DNA from: CAZSSM01 sp964609385
GTDB lineage: Bacteria > Planctomycetota > Planctomycetia > Isosphaerales > Isosphaeraceae
Direction: 5' to 3'
DNA: 64,000 bases
NCBI GenBank assembly: GCA_964609385.1
Contig: CAZSSM010000010.1
Coordinates: 60,182 to 124,181, forward strand
A program made the translations under genes and the position numbers. The notes below the pieces were generated by a model. The model was not told the DNA's origin. It did no database searches and was given only the letters and a program-made list of their open reading frames with translations. Below are positions 1 through 7,296 of this stretch, in pieces; positions within the stretch are counted from its first letter, which is position 1; each line of letters starts with the position of its first letter.

Positions 1-243
1 AATCAGGCTGATCCGACCCAAAACCTGCCGCAGGTAGCGGCTCCCGAATTCGTCGACCGTCAGATCGAGGGACCGAGCAAGCCGCTCGATCTCTGGGTGA
101 TCGACCCACACGAAGCCCGGTTCGCCCGTGCAGCAAGCGCCACAACGGGTACACTCGAAGGCCAAGCCCGGCGCGTACCAGGCCGAGTCGGACGACTCGC
201 GTTCCGGAACGTTATCGGGGGCGTCGTTTACATGACGCGTCAT
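1..243 (-). CDS. YkgJ-family cysteine-cluster protein, 5' part only
   Basis: The N-terminal 81 codons run off the left edge of the window. The visible protein has a CTRCGACC cysteine cluster at about residues 34-41, followed by a GEPGFVWV segment. This matches the CxxCxxCC signature of the YkgJ/UPF0153 zinc- or iron-chelating family. The function of that family is not settled; metal binding is inferred from the cysteines. The ATG start at 243 is well supported because GGAGG sits 5 nt upstream on the minus strand. The gene diverges from the acyltransferase gene that begins near 403, so both likely share the 244-402 interval for their promoters. The C-terminal half cannot be judged here. Confidence 0.8.
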   Translation of the reverse strand, partial: MTRHVNDAPDNVPERESSDSAWYAPGLAFECTRCGACCTGEPGFVWVDHPEIERLARSLDLTVDEFGSRYLRQVLGRISLI

Positions 244-402
244 TTCGACCTCCAAGGGAAAGCGGATTAGCATAGCGGCCGACCTCACACTCAGCAACCC
301 GTTTCGTATCCAACTCGTTTGGGCCACTCGGGTTAAGTCTGTTATGAAGAGCATGAACGATCCGTCTTGGATCCCATCCCTCCGATGACCAAGAGTCCCA
401 CG

Positions 403-1149
403 ATGAGCCTCGAGACGATTCGGATCCTCGAACACATTTGCGGTGATGGCCCCGATCACATGGCCTGGGACGAAGCGCTCTTGGAACGAGCCGCCGAGAC
501 CGGCGAGGCCTGGTTCCGCACCTATCAGTGGGATCCTCCGACACTCAGCCTTGGCTACTTTCAATCGATCGCGGATCTGGAGGCTGATGGTCGATTCGAA
601 GGCGTCGCCAAGGTCCGACGTCCCAGCGGCGGAGGGGCCATCTGGCATCATCACGAGCTGACCTATGCCCTCGCACTCCCACAAGAACACCGCTTAGCAC
701 GCGATCCGGTTGGTCTCTATCACGACGTCCATGGAGCGGTCGTTGATTGGTTGGCCAGCTTGGGGATCGCGGCGCGTCGGCGCGGAGGAACGCGGCGGCG
801 AACCGCTCGCGAACGTCCGTTTTTGTGCTTTACCGACCACGACCCGGAAGATATCGTGGTTTCCAATGTTAAGGTGTTGGGTAGTGCCCAGCGTCGGCGT
901 CGTGGAGCCATCATCCAACACGGATCGCTCCTTCTGGCCCAGTCCTCCCGGGTTGCTGACCTTCCCGGCTTGTCCGATCTGGCACCCGTTTCACCGTTAG
1001 TCGGATCCTGGGTCGATCCTGTGACCCACCTCATCTCACAACGACTCCGACTACTCGAAACGTCCAGCCCTGTCGATTCTCGCCTGCAAGCCCATCAGGC
1101 TCGGCTTCGCGGCCGGTTCGTCGATGCGTCTTGGTGGCATCGACGTTGA
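403..1149 (+). CDS. Lipoate-protein ligase A/LipM-type octanoyltransferase
   Basis: This is a BPL/LplA/LipB-fold acyltransferase of about 248 residues that should attach octanoyl or lipoyl groups to lipoyl domains. It carries the family motifs RRPSGGGAIWHHHELTY at about 72-88 and KVLGSAQRRR at about 157-166, then IIQHGSLLL. A cysteine in FLCF (about 142) lies where LipM-type octanoyltransferases carry their catalytic cysteine, so LipM fits better than a true ATP-dependent LplA. The C-terminal LplA accessory domain is absent. The frame is open from a TTG at 367, with ATGs at 385 and 403. I prefer 403 because homology begins soon after it, but no start has a strong Shine-Dalgarno site. Confidence 0.8.
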   Translation: MSLETIRILEHICGDGPDHMAWDEALLERAAETGEAWFRTYQWDPPTLSLGYFQSIADLEADGRFEGVAKVRRPSGGGAIWHHHELTYALALPQEHRLARDPVGLYHDVHGAVVDWLASLGIAARRRGGTRRRTARERPFLCFTDHDPEDIVVSNVKVLGSAQRRRRGAIIQHGSLLLAQSSRVADLPGLSDLAPVSPLVGSWVDPVTHLISQRLRLLETSSPVDSRLQAHQARLRGRFVDASWWHRR

Positions 1150-1176
1150 CAGATCCTTAACACCGAATCTTTTGAA

Positions 1177-1209
1177 ATGTGAACGGTTTTCTTCAAAACC
1201 CATTCACAT
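1177..1209. other. AT-rich palindrome downstream of the acyltransferase gene
   Basis: The arms ATGTGAA-C-GGTTTT and AAAACC-CA-TTCACAT pair over 13 bp around a CTTC loop, with one small internal loop. The hairpin begins 28 nt after the acyltransferase stop and is much more AT-rich than its surroundings. No clear T tract follows, so an intrinsic terminator is possible but not established. Apart from it I see no gene in the 1150-1441 interval. Confidence 0.5.
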
Positions 1210-1441
1210 ACGGCTTGACAGACCTAGAAGCCGGTTGTCACCCTTGCGGAATCGTGTGGCTTCTTGATCGACCCGATTCGCCCACATCCGATCCGACTTC
1301 GTTCGCGTCCCTCATTCCTCGATTTCGTGTGACGAGCCCAAGCTCACCATGTGTGGGACCTCAACCGTCGACAATCCTTGGCGGTCGGCTCGTCCGGGCG
1401 ATCAAGCTGCTCGTTAATCGATCCGAGTTCAAGGCGGTACC

Positions 1442-2269
1442 ATGAAAGTCGAGTTGGTCGTTGTACGCGGGCGTCCCGAAGGCAAAACGATCCCGGTGAC
1501 CTCTCCGCGGTTCGTCATCGGACGCAATCCAGAGTGTCACCTCAGGCCCAATAGCGAGGAGGTCAGCCGACGTCATGTCGAGTTCCTTCTCGGCGAGTCG
1601 ACCGTCCAAGTTCGCGAACTGGGCAGTCGCAACGGGACCCTCGTCAACGGAACGAAACTGGGTAATGAGCCGTTGACCCTGCAAGAGGGAGACCTCGTGC
1701 AGATCGGCCAACTGGCCTTCGCGATCAAGATCACCGGGGTCACCCCCGTCGCGCCCCAACCTCAACAAGAGACCGCGCCGGCAGCGGCCCCTGTCGTGGC
1801 CGAAGCCGAGCCCGCCGCCGAGCCTTTGGACGGTGTCGAAGACAATCAGATCGAGTCCTGGCTGCTTGGTGATCCTCAGAATCCCGCTCCCGAACGACCC
1901 TCAGGCATTTATGACGGTCAGACCATGACCATCGAAACCGCCGCCTTCCTCGAATCCGAAGAGGCGGAGACGCAGACGGAACCGGAGCCTAAGCCAGAAC
2001 CAGAACCGGCAGCCGAGAGAGCTGAGCCCGACGACGAACCGGTCCACCACGACAACCTGTATGATCCCGACGCCGAGGACGAAGAGGACGACGAGCACGG
2101 GGTCTCTTTCGAGGACGAGTCCAACCCCTTCGTCGCCGCACGGAAGAAAGCAGCTCAAGAGACAGAGACCAAGACCAAGGGAGACACCAGCAAGGCGTCT
2201 TTCGCTGACACGAGTTCGGCCGCCAGCGACATCCTCAAGCGGATGATGGCCCGACGTCGGAGCGACTGA
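1442..2269 (+). CDS. FHA-domain protein with acidic low-complexity tail
   Basis: The 275-residue protein starts with a forkhead-associated domain (about residues 5-95). It has the phosphothreonine-binding landmarks IGR at 26-28, SRRH at 42-45 and an RNGT/NG segment at 63-70. Known FHA domains read phosphothreonine marks laid down by Ser/Thr kinases, which fits a kinase-rich planctomycete. After residue 100 the chain is Glu/Pro/Ala-rich and then strongly acidic (DAEDEEDDE near 205), so it is probably disordered. No membrane segment is visible, so it is presumably cytoplasmic. AAGGCGG lies just upstream of the ATG. A hairpin after the stop looks like the transcript end. Confidence 0.85.
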   Translation: MKVELVVVRGRPEGKTIPVTSPRFVIGRNPECHLRPNSEEVSRRHVEFLLGESTVQVRELGSRNGTLVNGTKLGNEPLTLQEGDLVQIGQLAFAIKITGVTPVAPQPQQETAPAAAPVVAEAEPAAEPLDGVEDNQIESWLLGDPQNPAPERPSGIYDGQTMTIETAAFLESEEAETQTEPEPKPEPEPAAERAEPDDEPVHHDNLYDPDAEDEEDDEHGVSFEDESNPFVAARKKAAQETETKTKGDTSKASFADTSSAASDILKRMMARRRSD

Positions 2270-2322
2270 GTCGCACTCGCGATCGCCCCCCGAACACGCC
2301 CCAACCTCAACGTTTGCCAACG

Positions 2323-2362
2323 CAGCCGTCGCGATGTCCGAATCGCGGCGGCTGTTTGTATT
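2323..2362 (+). terminator. Putative intrinsic terminator after the FHA gene
   Basis: CAGCCGTCGCGA (2323-2334) pairs with TCGCGGCGGCTG (2343-2354) with 11 of 12 positions Watson-Crick and one G-T, around an 8-nt loop. TTTGTATTT follows. The site lies 54 nt past the FHA stop and overlaps an ATG at 2334, which argues against that ATG as the start of the next gene. Confidence 0.6.
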
Positions 2363-2441
2363 TGCTCAAGCCCCCATCCACCCTGAATCCCGAGGGCCCT
2401 CCGGCATGCCCGACGCCGCTCCGTCCATGAGGTCTGGCCCG

Positions 2442-3419
2442 ATGAGCCCGCCGGTCCTGACAACCGTCGAGGACCTGCACGCCCTGATCGCGCGGGTCGA
2501 AGATCGCGTCGTTGGGCAAAGACGTCTGATCGAGCAGCTCGTCGTGGCCCTGTTGGCCGAGGGTCATGTCCTGATCGAGGGCGTGCCGGGGCTAGCCAAA
2601 ACGCGGACCATCACCGCCATGGCCTCGGCACTTAACCTACCGTTCCGGCGGATCTCCTTCACCCCCGACCTGCTCCCAGCCGATTTGACCGGCACCCAAG
2701 TCTTTCGGCCCGACTCGGGCACCTTCGACCTCCAACTCGGCCCGATCCACACCAGCATCCTTTTGGCCGACGAGATCAACCGCGCCCCGGCCAAGGTCCA
2801 GAGCGCCCTGCTAGAAGCGATGCAGGAACGTCGAGTCACCATCGGTGATCGGATCCTCGAACTGCCCGAGACCTTCTGGGTCCTAGCCACCCAGAACCCG
2901 ATCGAACAGGAGGGGACCTATCCGCTGCCCGAAGCCCAGCTCGATCGGTTCCTCTTCAAGTTGGTCGTCCGCTACCCCGAACGCGAGAGCGAGCTGGCCA
3001 TGCTCGCGCTCAACGACCTCCAAGGCCGACCCGCCTCCAAACGCACTGAGCCCTTGCTCAATGCCGAGCGGATTGGCCAGCTCCGTGACCTCGTCCGGCA
3101 GGTCCAAATCGTGCCCGCCGTTCGCGAATACCTCGTCGATTTGGTCCGCGCCACCCGCGATCCGACCACCGTCGGTCTGGACCACCTCAAGCCGATGATC
3201 GAACTGGGTGCCAGTCCCCGGGCCACCGTCGCCCTGTTCCGCGCCGCTCAGGCCCAGGCCCTCCTGGCCGAGCGCGACTATGTCACGCCCCATGACGTTA
3301 AGTCGATCGCCCACAACGTGCTCCGGCATCGGATCCTGCCCAGTTTCGAGGCCGATGCCGAAGGGCTCGATGCCGAGGCGTTGATCAGCTGCTTGCTCGA
3401 CACGCTGCGCGTTCCTTGA
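2442..3419 (+). CDS. MoxR-family AAA+ ATPase (lone copy)
   Basis: This 325-residue MoxR ATPase has Walker A GVPGLAKT at 47-54, Walker B LLADEINRAP, and the family signature ATQNPIEQEGTYPLPEAQL followed by DRFLF. The C-terminal lid domain is complete. MoxR proteins act as ATP-driven chaperones that help mature or activate partner proteins, often vWA/DUF58 proteins. Here no DUF58 or vWA gene is adjacent, unlike the second MoxR gene near 35.1 kb. The frame is open from 2334, but that ATG lies in a terminator-like stem. ATG 2442 has GAGGT 8 nt upstream, so I use it. The 3' end overlaps the convergent panD gene by 35 nt. Confidence 0.88.
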   Translation: MSPPVLTTVEDLHALIARVEDRVVGQRRLIEQLVVALLAEGHVLIEGVPGLAKTRTITAMASALNLPFRRISFTPDLLPADLTGTQVFRPDSGTFDLQLGPIHTSILLADEINRAPAKVQSALLEAMQERRVTIGDRILELPETFWVLATQNPIEQEGTYPLPEAQLDRFLFKLVVRYPERESELAMLALNDLQGRPASKRTEPLLNAERIGQLRDLVRQVQIVPAVREYLVDLVRATRDPTTVGLDHLKPMIELGASPRATVALFRAAQAQALLAERDYVTPHDVKSIAHNVLRHRILPSFEADAEGLDAEALISCLLDTLRVP

Positions 3420-3840
3420 GCGCGGGAGTGATCGGTAGCGACTGTGGCTCGGCCTGCACAGCGGGATCCGTCAGTGCAGGATACTCCAAACGTTCGACGA
3501 CGCAGTTGGCCTGATCCAAGGCGACGACCTCCGGCTGATGGCCGGCCACCTCATGGGCCTCGAGCATCGCGAAGGCCATCACGATCACACGATCACCCGG
3601 AAGCGCCAACCGGGCCATCGCGCCATTGAGTTCGATCTGACCGCGACCCGGCTCACCGGGGATCACATACGTCTCGGCGCGTTGACCGTTGGCCGTGTTT
3701 GAGACCGTCACCGCCTCGTAAGGCAGCAGGCCGACCTGACCCATGAGGTCAGGGTCGATCGTGATACTCCCGTGATAGTCAGGACGATTGAGCGTGACGG
3801 TGGCCAGGTGCAGTTTGGCTTTGAGCAGTTTGATGTGCAT
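3385..3840 (-). CDS. panD: Aspartate 1-decarboxylase PanD
   Basis: PanD converts L-aspartate to beta-alanine for pantothenate synthesis. The 151-residue zymogen has the autocleavage site YHGSITID, with Ser at position 25, the exact place where pyruvoyl formation normally occurs between Gly24 and Ser25. The core ends around residue 120 and about 30 extra residues follow, longer than the usual 115-130. Further family motifs are NGQRAETYVI and NGAMARLALPGD. It lies 34 nt downstream of panC on the same strand, forming a panCD operon, and AGGA precedes its ATG. Its end overlaps the tail of the convergent MoxR gene. Confidence 0.95.
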   Translation of the reverse strand: MHIKLLKAKLHLATVTLNRPDYHGSITIDPDLMGQVGLLPYEAVTVSNTANGQRAETYVIPGEPGRGQIELNGAMARLALPGDRVIVMAFAMLEAHEVAGHQPEVVALDQANCVVERLEYPALTDPAVQAEPQSLPITPALKERAACRASS

Positions 3841-3874
3841 GGTGGAATCTTCCTGAAAAGTTGCTCAAATCAAT

Positions 3875-4738
3875 TCAAACCGTTGGGAGAGGTCGATTAT
3901 CGATCAGTCGCGCGGGACCGACCCGCGCGGCGATCAACGCCGAGATCGGTTGGCCTGAACGAATCTGATCGGGCCTTCGCATCCTCGCCGGATCGGCCAG
4001 GACCGCATAGTCGAGTTCGGCGCGCGGCTCAGACTGGACCACCGCTCGCATCGCCGACTCGATCACGCCGACATCGCTCGTGCCGCGTCGTACTTCTTCG
4101 ACAGCCGTCTCCAAGGCTCGGAAGAGGACCGTGGCCGCCCGACGGTCTTCGGGACCGAGGTAGCGGTTTCGACTGCTCAAGGCGAGACCATCGGGCTCGC
4201 GGACCGTCGGCACCTCAACGATCTCGACGGGCACATCCAATTCGCGGACCAACGCCCGAATCACGGCTAACTGCTGCAGGTCTTTTTGACCGAAGTAGGC
4301 CCGGTCGGCACGAACCATCAGCAAGAGCTTCAACACGACCGTCGCGACGCCCCGGAAATGGCCGGGACGCGAGGCACCCTCTAGAACCTCACTGAGACCT
4401 GGGACCTCGACGTAAACCCCGAGCCGTTCCGGTGGGTAGACCGCCTCCAACATTGGTCGAAAGATCAATGTTGCACCCGAGCATTCGCAGAGCTTCGTGT
4501 CCTCCGATTCGGTCCGGGGATATCGCTCGAAATCTTCACCGGGTCCGAACTGAGTCGGATTGACGAAGATCGAGACGATGACCGCGTCGGTCCCTCGAGA
4601 CGCCTCGGTGATCAGCCGCCCGTGCCCCGCATGCAATGCGCCCATCGTCGGCACAAATCCCACCCGACGACCCGCGCCTCGTTGCTCATCGACCCAACCC
4701 CGGAGTTCTTCGATGCCCGTGACCGTCGTGATCGGCAA
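3875..4738 (-). CDS. panC: Pantoate-beta-alanine ligase (pantothenate synthetase) PanC
   Basis: PanC condenses pantoate with beta-alanine using ATP to give pantothenate. The 287-residue protein has the nucleotidyl-transferase motif PTMGALHAGH near the N terminus, then FVNPTQFGPGEDF, FGQKDLQQL and LALSSRNRYL. All are diagnostic of the family and the length is normal. I place the start at TTG 4738, because AGGAGG (4745-4750) sits 6 nt upstream and the homology starts at once. The in-frame ATG at 4765 has no such site. The immediate downstream partner is panD, whose product supplies the beta-alanine substrate. No panB is present in the window. Confidence 0.95.
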   Translation of the reverse strand: MPITTVTGIEELRGWVDEQRGAGRRVGFVPTMGALHAGHGRLITEASRGTDAVIVSIFVNPTQFGPGEDFERYPRTESEDTKLCECSGATLIFRPMLEAVYPPERLGVYVEVPGLSEVLEGASRPGHFRGVATVVLKLLLMVRADRAYFGQKDLQQLAVIRALVRELDVPVEIVEVPTVREPDGLALSSRNRYLGPEDRRAATVLFRALETAVEEVRRGTSDVGVIESAMRAVVQSEPRAELDYAVLADPARMRRPDQIRSGQPISALIAARVGPARLIDNRPLPTV

Positions 4739-4744
4739 ACGAAT

Positions 4745-4750
4745 CCTCCT
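4745..4750 (-). promoter_or_regulatory. Shine-Dalgarno site deciding the panC TTG start
   Basis: On the minus strand AGGAGG precedes TTG at 4738 with a 6-nt spacer. The upstream ATG at 4765 lies before this site and would make it part of the coding sequence. Confidence 0.7.
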
Positions 4751-4900
4751 TCCACAATGGTCCATCCCGCGAAACTCTCAAGTATGGTGGACCTGAGCTT
4801 CCATCAAGGTCAAGCCGAGCCGGGTCACCATGGCCACCCTGTGGTCCAGGCCGATCGACCGAGATCGGTTCCACAATCATGAGCCGGAGAGGACCGTCCG

Positions 4901-5923
4901 TTGGCGACACCCGAACCCTCTCAGGATCGCGAGCCGCGTGGGCTCCGCATCCTCAACGATGGTGATCGGACCTTTGGCGTCCTGAGCCATCTTCCGACCG
5001 TCGATCGAGCCCTGCTCGCCATGGCCCAGCGCGACGATCCCGCATTCCTCCAACGGCTTACCGAGGGGCTCGGACCGGCCTGGCGCGATCGGATCCCTGA
5101 AGTCCGACCGGACGACCCGGAACTCCGAGCCCTAGCCGACACGCTGCCCGACGACCACCGATTGACCGCCCGTCCCGTTCGTTCAGCGATCGATCCGAGT
5201 TGGTTTGCCCGCGCCCTCCGAGACGAATCGCCGGCCGTCCGACGCGCTGTCCTCGCGACCCTCGACGAAACCGATCGTGCTCAGATGGCAACCGACGACA
5301 CCGCCACCCACTTACCCCCCTCGAGTCGTCGCCAACCCCATCCGGAGGTCCTCATCTGGGTCAGTCGCTTTTGGATGGAGCGCCTACTGGGCGGCCCGAT
5401 CGGCCCGGCTCGGCGCGACCGAACCGTCGTTTGGCTCGTTGAAACGCCGACAGGTCGTCGTGATGAGCGGCTCGGCAAGCTCGGCGCGGCCAAGATGGCA
5501 CTCGCTGGCGAGGCTACCGATGCCGACAACCAGCTCGCTCAGTTCGAACCCTCCGAGTCGGAGCGGTTCTGGGTCATCCGTAATCTGTCGGACATCGAGG
5601 CGATCGCCGATCTCTCTGATGAGGTGGTCATTCAAGCCAGGCTCGATCTCGGACGCACGCTCGCTCGGGTCGGCCCTCGACCGCGACCCAGCGCCCTAGC
5701 CTGGCTGACCATCGGACGCCTCTTGGCTCATCTGGAGCCCCACGACCTCCGCGCTGTCCTCCAACGCCATCCCTATTCCGTCGCTTCCCTCATTCGTGAC
5801 GGCCGAGACAGCCTGACCAATCACCCTGACCCCGAAACGCTCGTCCGCTTCGAAACTGAACTCTTTACGCTCACCGGACGCCCCATCGAGACGTCCGAAC
5901 AAGCCGACTTACTTACGCCTTGA
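4901..5923 (+). CDS. Unknown protein next to a SpoA/C-ring protein
   Basis: I do not recognise this 340-residue protein. It starts at TTG 4901 with an AGGA a few bases upstream and has no signal peptide or membrane segment, so it is probably cytoplasmic. It is rich in Arg, Asp and Leu and looks helical, with segments such as DPSWFARALRDESPAVRRAVL around residues 88-108. These recall FliG or HEAT-like helices, but I see no diagnostic motif. It ends 27 nt before the FliM/SctQ-like gene on the same strand, so the two are likely co-transcribed. By position it could be a partner or adaptor of that switch-ring protein. This is inference only. Confidence 0.65.
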   Translation: MATPEPSQDREPRGLRILNDGDRTFGVLSHLPTVDRALLAMAQRDDPAFLQRLTEGLGPAWRDRIPEVRPDDPELRALADTLPDDHRLTARPVRSAIDPSWFARALRDESPAVRRAVLATLDETDRAQMATDDTATHLPPSSRRQPHPEVLIWVSRFWMERLLGGPIGPARRDRTVVWLVETPTGRRDERLGKLGAAKMALAGEATDADNQLAQFEPSESERFWVIRNLSDIEAIADLSDEVVIQARLDLGRTLARVGPRPRPSALAWLTIGRLLAHLEPHDLRAVLQRHPYSVASLIRDGRDSLTNHPDPETLVRFETELFTLTGRPIETSEQADLLTP

Positions 5924-5950
5924 GGCGTCCGACTGAGTGACTCGTTGGTT

Positions 5951-7276
5951 ATGAGGGCACCGATGTCGATGCATGGGTATCGAGGGCCGATGGACCTTGA
6001 GGGTCGGACTTCCAGCCCTGGTCATCCCTTCGACGATCTGCCGCGCGTCTCGAGACGGAGCGGTCTGTTGGAGATGGCCGTGCGTCGTTGGATCGATCGC
6101 AGGGATTGGCCCGACCACCTGCCCTGGCTAGCCGAGGCGCTCGGGTCGCGTTTGGAATTCGGCCCGATCGAGGTCCAGGACCGGGCTTCCGGCCTCAGTC
6201 GCTCCGCCGCAATCGCCGTTTTGATCCATCCAGGTCGTGCCATCCGGATCGGCCTCGGCCTCGAAACGTCTTTAGCTCATGCCGTCGTCGACGAGTTGCT
6301 CGGCCATCAACGACAACCCGGCGAAGAGCGCTATCAGGTGACGCCGGTCGAGTGGGGGATCCTGTCCTACGTCACGCTCCGCAGTTTGGATGACCGGCGA
6401 CGCGACGACCCGCTCGGACCGATCGGCACCTGGCAGCTCGATCGGGTCTCGTCGCAGCCGTTCCCGGCTGAGGACTACGGCCCGCTGATGACGATCCGGG
6501 TCGCGATGCGTCTCGGTGAGACCAATGGAGCGCTCCGAATCTGGATCCCGGTCGCCCTGGCCGCCGAGATCCTGGGGAGCGATGATCGGGTCGGACTTCG
6601 ATCGAATCGCTCGGGCCGCGATTCCGCCTTCGGACTCGATCTCCACGGGTTGATCGGTGATTGGCGCGCTGAGTCTGGAGCGGTCCGACTCCCGTACGGT
6701 CTGAGGGACTTGAGGGCGAGTCGCACGCGGGTTTGGGCGATCGAGGAATCAACGGCCCCTTGGCCCTCAAACGTCAGTCCAGGACGGTTAATGCTCTGCT
6801 TGGAGACGAGCCGATGGGCCTGGGCGATCCCGGTTCAATGGGAATCGGGCGGCGACGCGACGGCGCGTTGCGTCCGAGTCGTCGACATCCCGCAACGCAT
6901 CCCCCACGTCCGAGAGACTCAACCCATGGATCCTACGACTTCCTCCGAGCGTGATCCAGAACGTGACCGAGATCCCGAGCCGAGCGCGGATCCGTCCAAT
7001 CAGATCTCTCCTCCCGCCCAGTCAACGACAGCCCGCGGTCCGACCCGTGATCTGCCCCTGAGCCTGAACGTCGAGCTGGGCCGGATCAACATGAGCCTCG
7101 AACGCCTGGCCGATCTCCAGGTCGGAGACCTTCTGGAGCTGGATCGGCACCCCCATGAGCCGGTTGACCTGACCTGTCAGGGCCGGCTCGTGGCTCGTGG
7201 CGACCTGGTCCGACTCGACAACACGATGGGCATCCGGATCCACACGGTTTATCTCGAGACCGAGCGCGAGGGCTGA
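5951..7276 (+). CDS. FliM/SctQ-like C-ring protein with C-terminal SpoA domain
   Basis: About 441 residues. The C-terminal ~65 residues form a SpoA (surface presentation of antigens) domain: LSLNVELGRINMSLERLADL, then QVGDLLELD and the closing LVRLDNTMGIRI. The N-terminal half resembles SctQ/FliM, with LGLETSLAHAVVDELLG and a TPVEWGILSYV segment. Such proteins build the cytosolic sorting platform of type III secretion systems or the flagellar switch. The two parts are joined by a Pro/Ser/Asp-rich linker near 330-360. No other secretion or flagellar gene is visible in the window. The start is uncertain: TTG 5945, ATG 5951 or later ATGs, none with a strong Shine-Dalgarno site. Confidence 0.75.
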   Translation: MRAPMSMHGYRGPMDLEGRTSSPGHPFDDLPRVSRRSGLLEMAVRRWIDRRDWPDHLPWLAEALGSRLEFGPIEVQDRASGLSRSAAIAVLIHPGRAIRIGLGLETSLAHAVVDELLGHQRQPGEERYQVTPVEWGILSYVTLRSLDDRRRDDPLGPIGTWQLDRVSSQPFPAEDYGPLMTIRVAMRLGETNGALRIWIPVALAAEILGSDDRVGLRSNRSGRDSAFGLDLHGLIGDWRAESGAVRLPYGLRDLRASRTRVWAIEESTAPWPSNVSPGRLMLCLETSRWAWAIPVQWESGGDATARCVRVVDIPQRIPHVRETQPMDPTTSSERDPERDRDPEPSADPSNQISPPAQSTTARGPTRDLPLSLNVELGRINMSLERLADLQVGDLLELDRHPHEPVDLTCQGRLVARGDLVRLDNTMGIRIHTVYLETEREG

Positions 7277-7296
7277 CCGGGTTCACAACACCCGTC

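Noticed and set aside
1215..1245. Promoter starting at the TTGACA near 1215
   Set aside because: No -10 element at 16-18 nt (TCACCC), so only half of a promoter is present.
1901..2320. Long leftward frames across the FHA gene
   Set aside because: They mirror the acidic low-complexity tail on the other strand and show no motifs.
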